Below are positions 35,234 to 44,883 of a stretch of DNA of 64,000 nucleotides, in pieces. The DNA is from Phorcus lineatus. Lineage: Eukaryota > Mollusca > Gastropoda > Trochida > Trochidae. Where the stretch lies: contig OV121094.1 of NCBI GenBank assembly GCA_921293015.1, forward strand, positions 35,090,054 through 35,154,053, written 5' to 3'. The number at the start of each line of letters is the position of its first letter. Position 1 is the stretch's first letter. The position numbers were made by a program, and so were the translations under genes. The notes below the pieces were generated by a model. It searched no databases. It saw only the letters and a list, made by a program, of their open reading frames with translations, and was not told the DNA's origin.

Positions 35234-35796
35234 CTTTTCTGATGCTGGGGCAGGATAGAGCAGTTGTAATTAAGCGTGCTCGGCTTCGGATCAAGAGGTC
35301 CGTAGTTCGAATCCCGCCAGGGGCTCGGCAACTTTGTCTGCAGTAGAGAACTGTTCTACATGCAGTAGGGTTTGGGTGCAATGCTACACTGAATTTCAGC
35401 ATGGTACCACCCATGTTTCACTAGTTCCAGCCGATGCTCACAGGTTTCACAAGGCATAGCCACAATGGTGTTGCAGGCTTTCTCCCTGCAAGAACACTAG
35501 CAGCCGCCCCTGATGCTGGGGCGGGATAGAGCAGTGGTAAGTGTGTTAGGCTTCAGATCAAGACGTCCGTGGTTGGAACTCACAAGGGGCTCAGCAGTCT
35601 GCAGTAGACAACTGTTCCACACACAGAAAGGTTTGGGTGCAACGCTTAACTGAATTTCAGTCGATGCTCGGAGGTTTCACTGCAATGCATAGCCACAATA
35701 ATGTTGCAGGTTTTCTCCCTGCAATAATACTAGCAGCCGCATTCAAAATGAAATACTCTTGAAACCCCATATCACCTATCCTCACTTTTTTGATGC
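35234..35796 (+). mobile_element. Head-to-tail SINE dimer with 12-bp flanking duplication
   Basis: Monomer 1 (about 35246-35507) has a tRNA-like head: GGATAGAGCAG (A-box region), GGTCCGTAGTTCGAATCCCG (B box). Monomer 2 (about 35517-35784) has a second head with a mutated B box (GTGGTTGGAACTC). Both start after CTGATGCTGGGGC. The outer flanks CTTTTCTGATGC (35234-35245) and CTTTTTTGATGC (35785-35796) match at 11 of 12 positions, consistent with one insertion event spanning both. Monomer 2 lacks part of the body (the CCCATGGTTCGCTAG-type segment). Confidence 0.85.
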
Positions 35797-36220
35797 AAAT
35801 GTATGCCACTATAGGAGATTCCTGTTACTTAAATCGCAACTTTTTTGGAAAAATAAGTTGTTTGATGACATTGATAATGGTTTATTTTAGTATTAAATGT
35901 TGAGACTGAGGCAACAGGCAGCAGTCAGATAATGCTGCTGTAATTCAACGAATGTTTGCTCTGCAAGTCAGGGATTATTTGTCTTGGAAATGCATCAGCC
36001 TGCATCTTTAAGCAGGAAAGCTGAATATAACTCACGTCAACATACTTTTTAGTTCCACATTTGGACACTTGGAAGCAAAACATTTCAACTGACATTACAG
36101 CTTTTGAATACACTTGGGTCAGCACAAATAAAAGTTTTTTTCTTTGATCAACGAGAGGTGAAAAAATTTAACTGTTTGCAACACTTACCGTTGAAAGTTG
36201 GGCCATTTAAGATTATGATT
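35797..36220. other. AT-rich stretch, nothing recognised
   Basis: No gene or repeat structure seen. Confidence 0.4.
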
Positions 36221-36334
36221 CAGGGCCCAGATTTTCAAAGCTCTCTCAACACTAAGATAGTATAAAGTACTATACATTTACATTGGCTAATGACTATCTT
36301 AGCACTTAAAGAACTTTCAAGATCTAGACCCAGG
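36221..36334. mobile_element. Short palindromic MITE, 114 bp
   Basis: Left arm CCCAGATTTTCAAAGCTCTC...CACTAAGATAG; right arm CTATCTTAGCACTTAAAGAAC...GATCTAGACCC. These are inverted copies of about 45 bp around a short loop, so almost the whole element folds on itself. Target duplication not resolved. Confidence 0.75.
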
Positions 36335-36344
36335 ATAACCACGA

Positions 36345-37668
36345 AGTCAAAAATTATAGCTGTTTGCAATTATAGCATTACAACTTGGCTCAACCAAGTT
36401 ATAAGCTGGATAATTTTCACAATGGGAGGTAAATATTTACTTTAATTTTAACTTTGTTCAACATATGACTATTTATAACAATTGGAAAAAGAACTTGAGA
36501 TATGTTTTCTTTAACTGTCTTATAATATAAGTCAGAACAAATATTCTTTCAATATAGTAGGCAATTGGAGATATATTTTCTAATTGTTTACAATACGGCG
36601 TTTCAACTTGGGTTATGACTCTTATAAGTTCCAGATTATGGGTAATTGGATGTAAAACATTACATTAACTGTTTGTAATTAGAGCATTACAACTTAGATC
36701 AACCATATCATATAAATTCCACACTTAGGACAATTGGAGAAAACATCATATGTAATTGCTCTTTTAGCTTTATATTTTGGGTCAACTAAATTATAAGTAT
36801 AGCGATTTAGAACAGGAGGAGGAAGTTCCACATTTTGGACAATTGCTGGAAAAACATAAAACCTGTTTGCTATTTCAGCTTTATGATTTAGGTCAACACA
36901 ATTATAAGAACACATTTAGGATAATTGAAGGTAAAACATTAAAGCTGTTTGCAATCATTGCAATACCCCTTGGGTCAACCAATTCATATGTTCCATATTT
37001 TGGACAATTGGAGGTAAAACATTAAAGCCGTTTGCAATTATCGCAATACCCCTTGGGTCATTTAATTCATAAGTTCCATATTTTGGACAATTGGAGGTCA
37101 AACATTAAAGCTGTTTGCAATTATCGCAATACCCCTTGGGTCCACCAATTCATAAGTTCCATATTTTGTACAATTGGAGGTAAAACATAAAAGCTGTTTG
37201 CAATTATCAACCAAGTTATAAGCTGGATAATTTTCACAATGGGAGGTAAAATAGTTTTAAAATTTACCTTACTGTATTTTAACTTTGTTCAACATATGAC
37301 AATTTATAACAATTGGAGTTTAAACTTGAGATAAGTTTTCTTTAACTGTTTTAACTTGGTTTAAACGATTCATAAACTCCATATTTTGGACAATTGGAGG
37401 TAAAACATTAAAGCTGTTTGCAATTATCGCAATACCTCTTGGGTCAACCAATTCATAAGTTCCGTATTTTGGACAATTGGAGGTAAAACATTAAAGCTGT
37501 TTGCAATTATCGCAATATCCCATGGGTCCACCAATTCATAAGTTCCATATTTTGGACAATTGGAGGTAAAACATTAAAGCTGTTTGCAATTAACGCAATA
37601 TCCTTTAGTCAACCAATTCATAAGTTCCGTATTTGGAGGAAACATTATAGCTGTTTGCTGTGTCAGCA
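36345..37668 (+). repeat. 83-bp satellite array with higher-order duplication
   Basis: TGGACAATTGG anchors fall at 37001, 37084, 37167 (TGTACAATTGG) and 37387, 37470, 37553, each step within a block exactly 83 bp. The unit is GACAATTGGAGGTAAAACAT, TAAAGCTGTTTGCAATTATC, GCAATACCCCTTGGGTCAAC, CAATTCATAAGTTCCATA. From about 36345 to 36990 the units are older and diverged. A segment at about 36391-36530 (CCAAGTTATAAGCTGGATAA, then AACTTTGTTCAACATATGAC) recurs at about 37208-37345, 816 bp later. Confidence 0.93.
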
Positions 37669-37689
37669 TGTTCTTTCTATAAGTGGCCG

Positions 37690-37790
37690 TCAGTCAATGA
37701 GAAGAGCTGGAGTTAATTGAATAGAAAGATCCCTGTACTCAACTCTAACTTGATTATCTACTGAATGTGATACTTCACAGAGAATCGTTT
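37690..37790 (+). repeat. Direct repeat R, right copy
   Basis: Partner of 34992-35092 (GTCAATGAGAAGAGC, AGTTAATTGAATAGAAAGAT, CCCTGTAC, CACAGA). The two copies bracket a 2.6-kb block of SINE dimer, MITE and satellite. Confidence 0.7.
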
Positions 37791-38074
37791 GTTACTCTAG
37801 TGGGAAAAGAAAATGAAAAACCTTCGTGTTTATTAGTTCAGTGAAAAACACTTACTCTCAAGGACAATGTTTGTGGATAAGCTGGGGGTTGTTTTACATG
37901 CCACACACAGTTACATCTTGATAGTAATTAAATCATCTTTTTTAAAGGGAAACAATGAGATTCTGAAATGTCTATAACAAAGCAAAACCCCTGAACTCTT
38001 GTGGTCAAATAAGGATTTCTTAAACAGAAAGTTTAAATGAAAAAGCTATTTAAAGAGAAGATGATAAACAAAAA
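37791..38074. other. Unassigned stretch
   Basis: No gene or repeat structure seen. Confidence 0.4.
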
Positions 38075-38934
38075 AGAGCCATTGGCTCTGTAGCTCATCT
38101 GGCTGTCAAATAATTCATTTTATAACTGGTCACAGGGGCATAATATAACCTGCTACAGGATCATCAAATCCATTTATTATAATCCTCATCAGCTTACGAG
38201 GCTGAACACAACAATCTAGGGGGCGGGATAGCGCAGTGGTTAGCACGTTAGGCTTCCGATCAAGAGGTCCGTGGTTCGAATCCCGCCAGGTGCTCAGCAA
38301 CTTTGTCTGCAGTAGAGAACAGTTCTACTCGCAGTCAGGTTTGGGTGCAATGATGCACTGAGTTTCAGCGCAGTACCACCCATTTTTCGCTAGTTCCAGC
38401 CGATGCTCGCAGGTTTCACCGCAATGCATATCCACAATGGTGTTGCAGGCTTTCTCCCTGCAATAATACTAGCAGCCGCGATATAAGTGAAATAATCTTG
38501 AAAGGGGCGTTTAACCCCAACTCACTCACTCACTCACTCACAACAATCTAGTAATTAAGGATATTTCTTTTTTTTGAAAAAGACACAAAACTTCTAAGGT
38601 TTGGCTTCTGCAGTCCTCATTAGGGGTCACAAGGTCACCAAATCTATTAATTATAATCCAAATCAGCTAAGGAGTCTGTACACAAGGTTTTAGCTTTCCA
38701 AGCCTTTTTTTTCTGGAGAAGAAAAAAAAGAAAATTATTTCATAGGTTGTGGCCCTTGTGGCCCTTATTGAGGGTAACAGGAAAGCCAAATCTATAAATT
38801 TCAAGCCTTACTAGTCAAGGAGTCTTTACACAAGATTTCAGATTTCCTGGGTCAATGGTCCTGGAGAAGATGAAATAGTGAAAGACGAATGGACAAATGG
38901 ACAAGTTGTACCTATCAGGCGAGATGAGCTAATA
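38075..38934 (+). mobile_element. P element copy P4 (old, interrupted by SINE)
   Basis: 5' end AGAGCCATTGGCTCTGTAGC + TCAT; 3' end ...GAATGGACAAATGGACAAG, then CGAGATGAGCTA, a decayed microsatellite and subterminal repeat. Three diverged core units: around 38160 (ATCATCAAATCC), 38631 (AAGGTCACCAAATC) and 38770 (AAAGCCAAATCT). The full-length SINE at 38220-38538 splits the first unit. Without it the element is about 530 bp. Confidence 0.78.
38207..38551 (+). mobile_element. Full-length tRNA-derived SINE with 13-bp target duplication
   Basis: The SINE is 38220-38538 (319 bp). Its tRNA-like head, GGGCGGGATAGCGCAGTGG...GTGGTTCGAATCCCGCC, has an excellent A box (TAGCGCAGTGG) and B box (GGTTCGAATCC), so an internal pol III promoter is plausible. 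The body is shared with all truncated copies, and the tail is (CTCA)n. CACAACAATCTAG flanks it at 38207-38219 and 38539-38551, a perfect 13-bp target duplication. The parent tRNA is not determined because the anticodon stem does not fold cleanly. This is the best candidate for a recently mobile copy in the window. Confidence 0.95.
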
Positions 38935-39936
38935 ACACATGAACATCACTAGCAACTAAATTATTACAAATGAACACACTTGTTGGGAAAACTACTGCAT
39001 AAAAAAAGAAATGAGTATTTCTGTTTAAACATCTTGCTAAAGTCATTTTCATAATGACATCTTTACCTTACATTCAATGTTCATAAACTTACAAAACATT
39101 CAAAGATTGAAATTTATTTATTTGTAAAGGAAATAGTGTAAATGTCAACTCAACAGGACAGCCATTGGAGTTGTACTGAGAATTTAGATCAATATGCTGT
39201 ACAGAGAAGGTTCCTGTCATTTTGTTTATAGAGGGACTGTCAACTGTCATATCTTTGTAGAGATCAACGTAGGGGAACTTCTGTTTCTGTTAATATACAT
39301 ATATTTGCTTGATTAACAATAAACCTTTTTTTGCACAATTATAGTGATTAGTAATCAAAAGATACAACTAGCACAACCGTCTCAACTTTCATCTCAATAA
39401 ATGATCCTGCTTACAATGTACCGTTAAGAGTAAATCTTATATGAAATGTTGAAATGATGAAATGATGAGAAAAATTATTCACCTTGTATAATCCAAACAT
39501 AAATAACCTTTCTCACCTTTGTGAAGTTCATGAAATAACAATGGCATAGTCATCATCCGCCAAAAAATAATAAATTCATATGACTCTTTGCCTCATTGGA
39601 GTCAAGACGACATTCTGTAATCAATGTAATATGCTGCTATTCCTCAAACTTCGAGGATTTTAAGTTAATCTCTTTTTTCCTCTTGTAAAATGTCAACTTC
39701 AAATTACCCGAAGAAAGAATCGCACACTGGTGTTTGCTTTGCAAAGTAACATTTACACACCTGAATAGAATCTCTGTTTGAAATACCTTCATTTGCATAA
39801 ACACCCATATGAAAATTAAGTTTACATTTTCAAAAAAAAAGAGAAAATTTCAATGTACCTATAGCCACAGGTTACATATAAAAACATACATGCCTGATAG
39901 ATAATAAGTCTGAATTTTCTTGATTAACTTACATTT
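38935..39936. other. AT-rich stretch, nothing recognised
   Basis: No gene or repeat structure seen. Confidence 0.45.
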
Positions 39937-40250
39937 TCATGTCGCATAAAACTTTACAATACAAGAATCATGTCACAAAATAACTTGTTATAACATGTGT
40001 CATGTCACATACAAAGAATTGTAATATATGTATCATGTCACAAACAATCTTGATGAAACACAGATCATGTCACTTAATCATGGTCATGCTAAATCTAAAT
40101 TTGATAATACATGTGTCATGTCCCATACAAATATTATAACACATCTGTCATGTTACATAAATTGAAATTAATGTGTCATGTTACACAAAACTTCATATTA
40201 CAGAAGTCATGTAACATAAACTTCACTATACATGTGTCATGTCACAAACT
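39937..40250 (+). repeat. Degenerate tandem array of TGTGTCATGTCACA, about 31-bp period
   Basis: CATGT(C/T/A) anchors fall at 39938, 39969, 40001, 40034, 40066, 40117, 40149, 40177, 40208 and 40238. Steps are mostly 28-33 bp, with one of 51 bp. Only the anchor region, ATGTGTCATGTCACA, is conserved; the sequence between anchors varies. Confidence 0.85.
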
Positions 40251-40281
40251 TAATAATTCTCTCTGACAAACATAAAATGAT

Positions 40282-40465
40282 CATACTCACCAAAACAAAA
40301 CAAAATGTACAAGTCAATTACAAAGTATCCGAATGAAACACATTGTTGTACATATATATTATAAATGATGACAATATAACACTTAACTATACATTCTTCA
40401 AATGATATACATACTCACCAAACGTAAAACAACTAGATGTCAATTTCAAAGTATCCTGTTGAAAC
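40282..40465 (+). repeat. Two-copy direct duplication, 128-bp spacing
   Basis: CATACTCACCAAA at 40282 and 40410 is followed in both by TGTACAAGTCAATTACAAAG / TAGATGTCAATTTCAAAG, TATCC and TGAAACAC. The 97-codon frame starting at 40402 begins inside this repeat; I recognise no family in it. Confidence 0.7.
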
Positions 40466-42719
40466 ACTATAGTGTTGTAGGTATCGCAGGTGATGCCCAT
40501 GTAATACATACTTACATGCCTATTGATCCAAAGCCAGCTGTGAATATCGCTAGTCGCATACATGTGGGTGACGATGTGAACCTATTGATAAACACTATTC
40601 CTGGGAGATATGTGCTATCATATAATCATGTTAGCGCCATGGCATCATTAAACCTGTGTAGGATAATTACATTTGTGTTATGGACACCAAAATGAAGAAT
40701 CTGCTAATAGAAGCATTGCTTTACGAATATTACCAGAATTATTAATACATTTATGTGCCATAAATAGCAGTATTATTCATATCACTAGTGTCATTAGGTT
40801 TGAGATGTGAGACGATATTAGAATTCTTTTGGAGAGTAATGGGCTAAAATATGAGAATTAAAAAATTGAACATATAAGAATAACTTTCATGATAATAGAC
40901 ATTTTATATCTATATTTCATCTAGCAGAGGATAAGTTCTCTAATGTTGGCTCCAAGTAACTCGAGGTTTGTAAATAATGTTAGATTCATGACAGTATCAT
41001 CCAGGTTTCTGCTTCAGTTTAGGGCAAGTCATATTTTGATATTCCATTGTCACCAGCCAAGTATAATAAAATATGATTTGTTTATTGCTCTAAGCAGAAT
41101 CAAATTTTTTTTCATCCAGGGATATTACAAATGTTAAAAAATTACAATTACAAATCATATAAACAGATGACAGAGTCAAAATATGAGCACTTTCTTTCTA
41201 ACTTTAGACCTCTTTATTTGAAGCAGATTAATACAAATAAGAAAAAAAAGAGTCTGGACAGATCTAGAGTTTTATATATGCATCAAGATGCAAAGGGCCT
41301 TTCCCTGCCAGAGACAAGTCAGGTTTAGAGACCTGATTGGTTAAAATTGTCATTAACCATTAACACAAATGTGTAATGCTACATATATACATGAAAACTT
41401 AGGTCAGACACACACACCAAAACAGAAACCTGTTTATCAAATTGCAATCTGAGAGAGAAAGAAAATCAAATCATATTTCTCATTAATACATGCCTCATGG
41501 CATTACCGTTATCTCACAACTGTGAACTGACCTTTCAGAAATTGTTTCTTCTTCTGATCTTATTAGACATCAATTTGTGATGTAGTAATATCACAAAGAA
41601 CATGCTTGAGGAGACATCTACAACATCAACAACACAATTTGCTCTCATGTTTCTCTGAAACTTGTATCTGACTCTGTTCAGTTGATACTAACATTGAAAT
41701 ATAAGGATAACAATCTAAATTAAGTGAGATTTATTGAAAGTCTTGAATTTATGAACAAAAGATGGAAACTTTTGGATTGAATGTGGCAAAATTAATATGA
41801 ATAACTTTTAATCATTCGAATAAGAAAGATGTCTTTGTGTGTTCGCATAAACTACTCCAGTTATATTTTATAAAGAAAAAATTGTATTGATTAAAAAAAT
41901 GTCTAACTGTAAGTACCATTTGTTTACTTTTCAATGAGATCATTATATTTGATAAAGAAATTGTGTGCTATTGACTTTGCTATATAACCAAAGCATGAAA
42001 CTCTTAGAATTTAATATTAAAAAAGTAGTAACCCTACCGCAGATACTAAAGCTGAATTAGTTTCACGTGATTGAAACAAATCATGTATAAGATACTTATA
42101 AACATACAATCAACTACATTTCAAGCTAGATGAGTGCCTTGTTCTACTTGAATGATAAGATAATGTAGCTACCAACTAAAGAAGTTATTGTCTTTGTACA
42201 CCTATGCTAAGGCCAAGACCAAAATAAGATTCTTTGTGTTTCTTTACAAGGTAAGTTTAATGAAATTCTCACATCCTAGTTAGTTTTGGCACTGACTGCC
42301 TCAGCTGGAGAGGTAGAGAGTCAAGGGAAAATAAATTTTAATAACTGTCCAACTACATTTGAACCATTATGAGCCCCTTCACCCAAATAATACCCTAAAT
42401 TAAGAATTCAAGTACACAGAACACTTCAAGCCCTTCAAAGTTGGCTGCAGGTCTGCAACATGAGTAGGGAGCACATACTGTGTCTGGCTTCTGTAATCCC
42501 CCCCCTCCCCCCCTGAGTCTTAAAGTTAAATATATTGCAAACAAACGCCTAATACACAAAGTTATACATAGTATGGATGACTTTCCCATCTACTTTCCTC
42601 ATAATCAGGGACCCATCACAAACGTATTGTAAGCAGTGACATTTACTTTAAGAGAGTCCTAAGCACACATTTGATCATATAGTATATTATGGGGTGCTTA
42701 ACTTTAATCGATATTGACT
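40466..42719. other. AT-rich stretch, no gene recognised
   Basis: No defined element ends. AGGTTTAGAGACCTGATTGG at 41323-41342 loosely resembles a decayed P-element 3' hairpin and subterminal repeat. A C-rich run is at 42498-42512. Confidence 0.4.
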
Positions 42720-43020
42720 TATTTAGCTTACTAATTTGAATCAATAACCTTACTAAATCAAATGTTTATTTTGTAAGCTTATTAATTTGATTTAGTAAGC
42801 ATACTAATTCTATTTGATTTAGTAAGCATACTAATTCTATTTGATTTAGTAAGCTTACTAATTCCAATTGATTTAGTAAGATTACAAAATGAATTAAGCT
42901 TACAAAATAAATCAGTAAGCTTTCTTATTCATTTAGAAAGCTAACTAATTCATTTAATAAGCTTAATAAATCGGCCAAATTAATGCACTTTTTATAAGCT
43001 TACTAAATGATTTCTCCAGA
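42720..43020. repeat. Palindromic tandem repeat of TTAGTAAGCTTACTAA
   Basis: Variants of GATTTAGTAAGC(T/A)TACTAATT recur; GATTTAGTAAGCATACTAAT repeats at an exact 27-bp step near 42790-42845. The core is self-complementary, so copies read alike on both strands. Related sequence resumes at about 43965-44005, after the inserted Q1 element. Confidence 0.85.
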
Positions 43021-43033
43021 CCAAGCGGTACAG

Positions 43034-43920
43034 GCAGACAGAGTCAGCTATATCCCCCGCCAAAGGGAAAGGGTAGTTAAGGATACTAGTTGTGGAATAT
43101 TGAACAGTGATCATGTTGTTTTTCTACAAACAACCTTTAAGAAATCCTATGTTACGTTTCCATGGAAGTTGAAAACCCCAAAAGGCACATCTCCGCATGA
43201 TGCCCGTTGCACATACCAAGTTTCGTCGAGCTAGGTCTCACCGTTTTGGAGTTGTGCTCCGGAAACACTATCGGGACGGACGGACAAACGGACAAACGGA
43301 AAAAATGCAAAGAAGTTGAAAACCCAAAAAGGGACATCTACGCATGATGCCCGTTGCACATATCAAGTTTCGTCGAGCTAGGTCTCACCGTTTTGGAGTT
43401 GTGCTCCGGAAACATTAACGGGGAAAAAATAAAAATGCAAAGAAGTTGAAAACCCCAAAAGGCACATCTCCGCATGATGCCCGTTGCACATACCAAGTTT
43501 CGTCGAGCTAGGTCTCAGAGTTTTGGAATTGTGGTCCGGAAATGAAATCCTATGTTACATTTCCATGGAAACGGGTAAAAATAAAAATGCAAAGAAGTTG
43601 AAAACCCCAAAAGGCACATCTCCGCATGATGCCAGTTGCACATACCAAGTTTCGTCGAGATAGGTCTCACCATTTTGGAGTTGTGCTCCGGAAATGAAAT
43701 CCTATGTTACATTTCCATGGAAACGGGTAAAAATAAAAATGCAAAGAAGTTGAAAACCTCAAAAGGCACATCTCCGCATGATGCCCGTTGCACATACCAA
43801 GTTTCGTCGAGATAGGTCTCACCGTTTTCGAGTTGTGCTCCGGAAACATTATCGGGACAGACGGATGAACGGACGGAGACCATTTCAATATCCCCCGCCA
43901 ACTACGTTGGGCGGGGGATA
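43034..43920 (+). mobile_element. Q element copy Q1 (pearl / HINE-like, five units)
   Basis: It starts GCAGACAGAGTCAGCTATAT with subterminal TATCCCCCGCC (about 43051-43061) and ends with the hairpin CCCCGCC...GGGCGGGG and inverted GGCGGGGGATA (43910-43920). GGAC/GAAC microsatellite precedes the 3' end. Five core units begin AGTTGAAAAC at 43167, 43314, 43444, 43595 and 43748 and contain GCATGATGCCCGTTGCACAT, AAGTTTCGTCGAG, TAGGTCTCACCG and TTGTGCTCCGGAAA. Lengths vary because some units keep a microsatellite stub or a TTCCATGGAAACGGG segment. No encoded protein; the frames shown by the repeat are artefacts. Confidence 0.85.
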
Positions 43921-44883
43921 AAAATGGCGGGAATATATATGGAGTTCTAAAGTGTCATGGTTCAATTCAAATGAATTATTTCATAATTCATTTGGTAAGC
44001 TCAATATAAGCAATTAAAGTCCCATTTTGACTTTTATGACTGTTTAAGGGGACAGTCAATACATCAGTGTATTTTTCGGGGGATGATTGACAGCGCCTTT
44101 TAAGAATATTTGAATTATCCCCATTAGAGAGAATGGCAACATCTCAGCTTTGAGCAGTTCTGTGTATTGCAATAAGGGAAGAATGATGTAGCATTTGACC
44201 ACTTGTGAAACAGACAAGCGCTAAACCACTTCCTGTACAGATTAATCTAATCGTCTCCCACTGTCTGGGGCCTCGTCCAGTCTCCGTACCACAATGACAC
44301 GGAAGCAGGTCCAGACACGATTAGCTGTAATTGCTACAGTGATTCCCCAACTGTCTCCAATTTTCAGGTTGTATTGCTTCCCCTGCACCAGAGGAGTTTG
44401 AAACTGTTCTGAGATTAAACCAGTAGTTATGTTGGTCTACGATAGTTCCGAAATATCTTTCCTAAATGATATTTTAATCTCGAAAATTTGAATATTTTCC
44501 AAAAGGATTGCAGATCAGTTTTGGTAGTTACTTATTCAATCATGCTCCCTCAATGTTATAATGTGACGCGAATATTGAATGTTGGTTCAAATTTCATCAG
44601 ATGAAAGGAATTTATTACATGATCATTCAATGATATGTCTAATACATCTTTAACTTTAGGAAACTGACACATTACCCTCCTAATGCTGTTGAGATGAATT
44701 TAAAAAGTTAGAAATTTCTGGAAGACTTCCAAAAAGAAAACATTTTTTGTCAGATGTCTATAAGGCTATATCTGTCGGATGTTTACAAAGAATGTTTTTG
44801 TTTCCATTGAGACTTTTGTTCTGAATATTTTTATACAGTTCAACAATCACTCTACACATGTCTTTACATACATTCGACTACAC
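43921..44883. other. Mostly AT-rich stretch with a GC-richer unique block
   Basis: About 44215-44400 is clearly less AT-rich than its surroundings, with TCTAATCGTCTCCCACTGTC, GGGGCCTCGTCCAGTCTCC, CGATTAGCTGTAATTGC and CCCCTGCACCAGAGGAG. No tandem or inverted-repeat explanation and no convincing frame. It could be an exon fragment, a regulatory element or an unrecognised old repeat. Confidence 0.4.

Noticed and set aside
41300..41345. P-element 3' end (hairpin and subterminal repeat)
   Set aside because: AGGTTTAGAGACCTGATTGG is similar in layout, but no microsatellite, core or 5' end accompanies it.
43152..43901. Frames on both strands with repeated HNSKTVRP-type peptides (also 53672-53878)
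   Set aside because: Translations of the Q element core units, not conserved coding.
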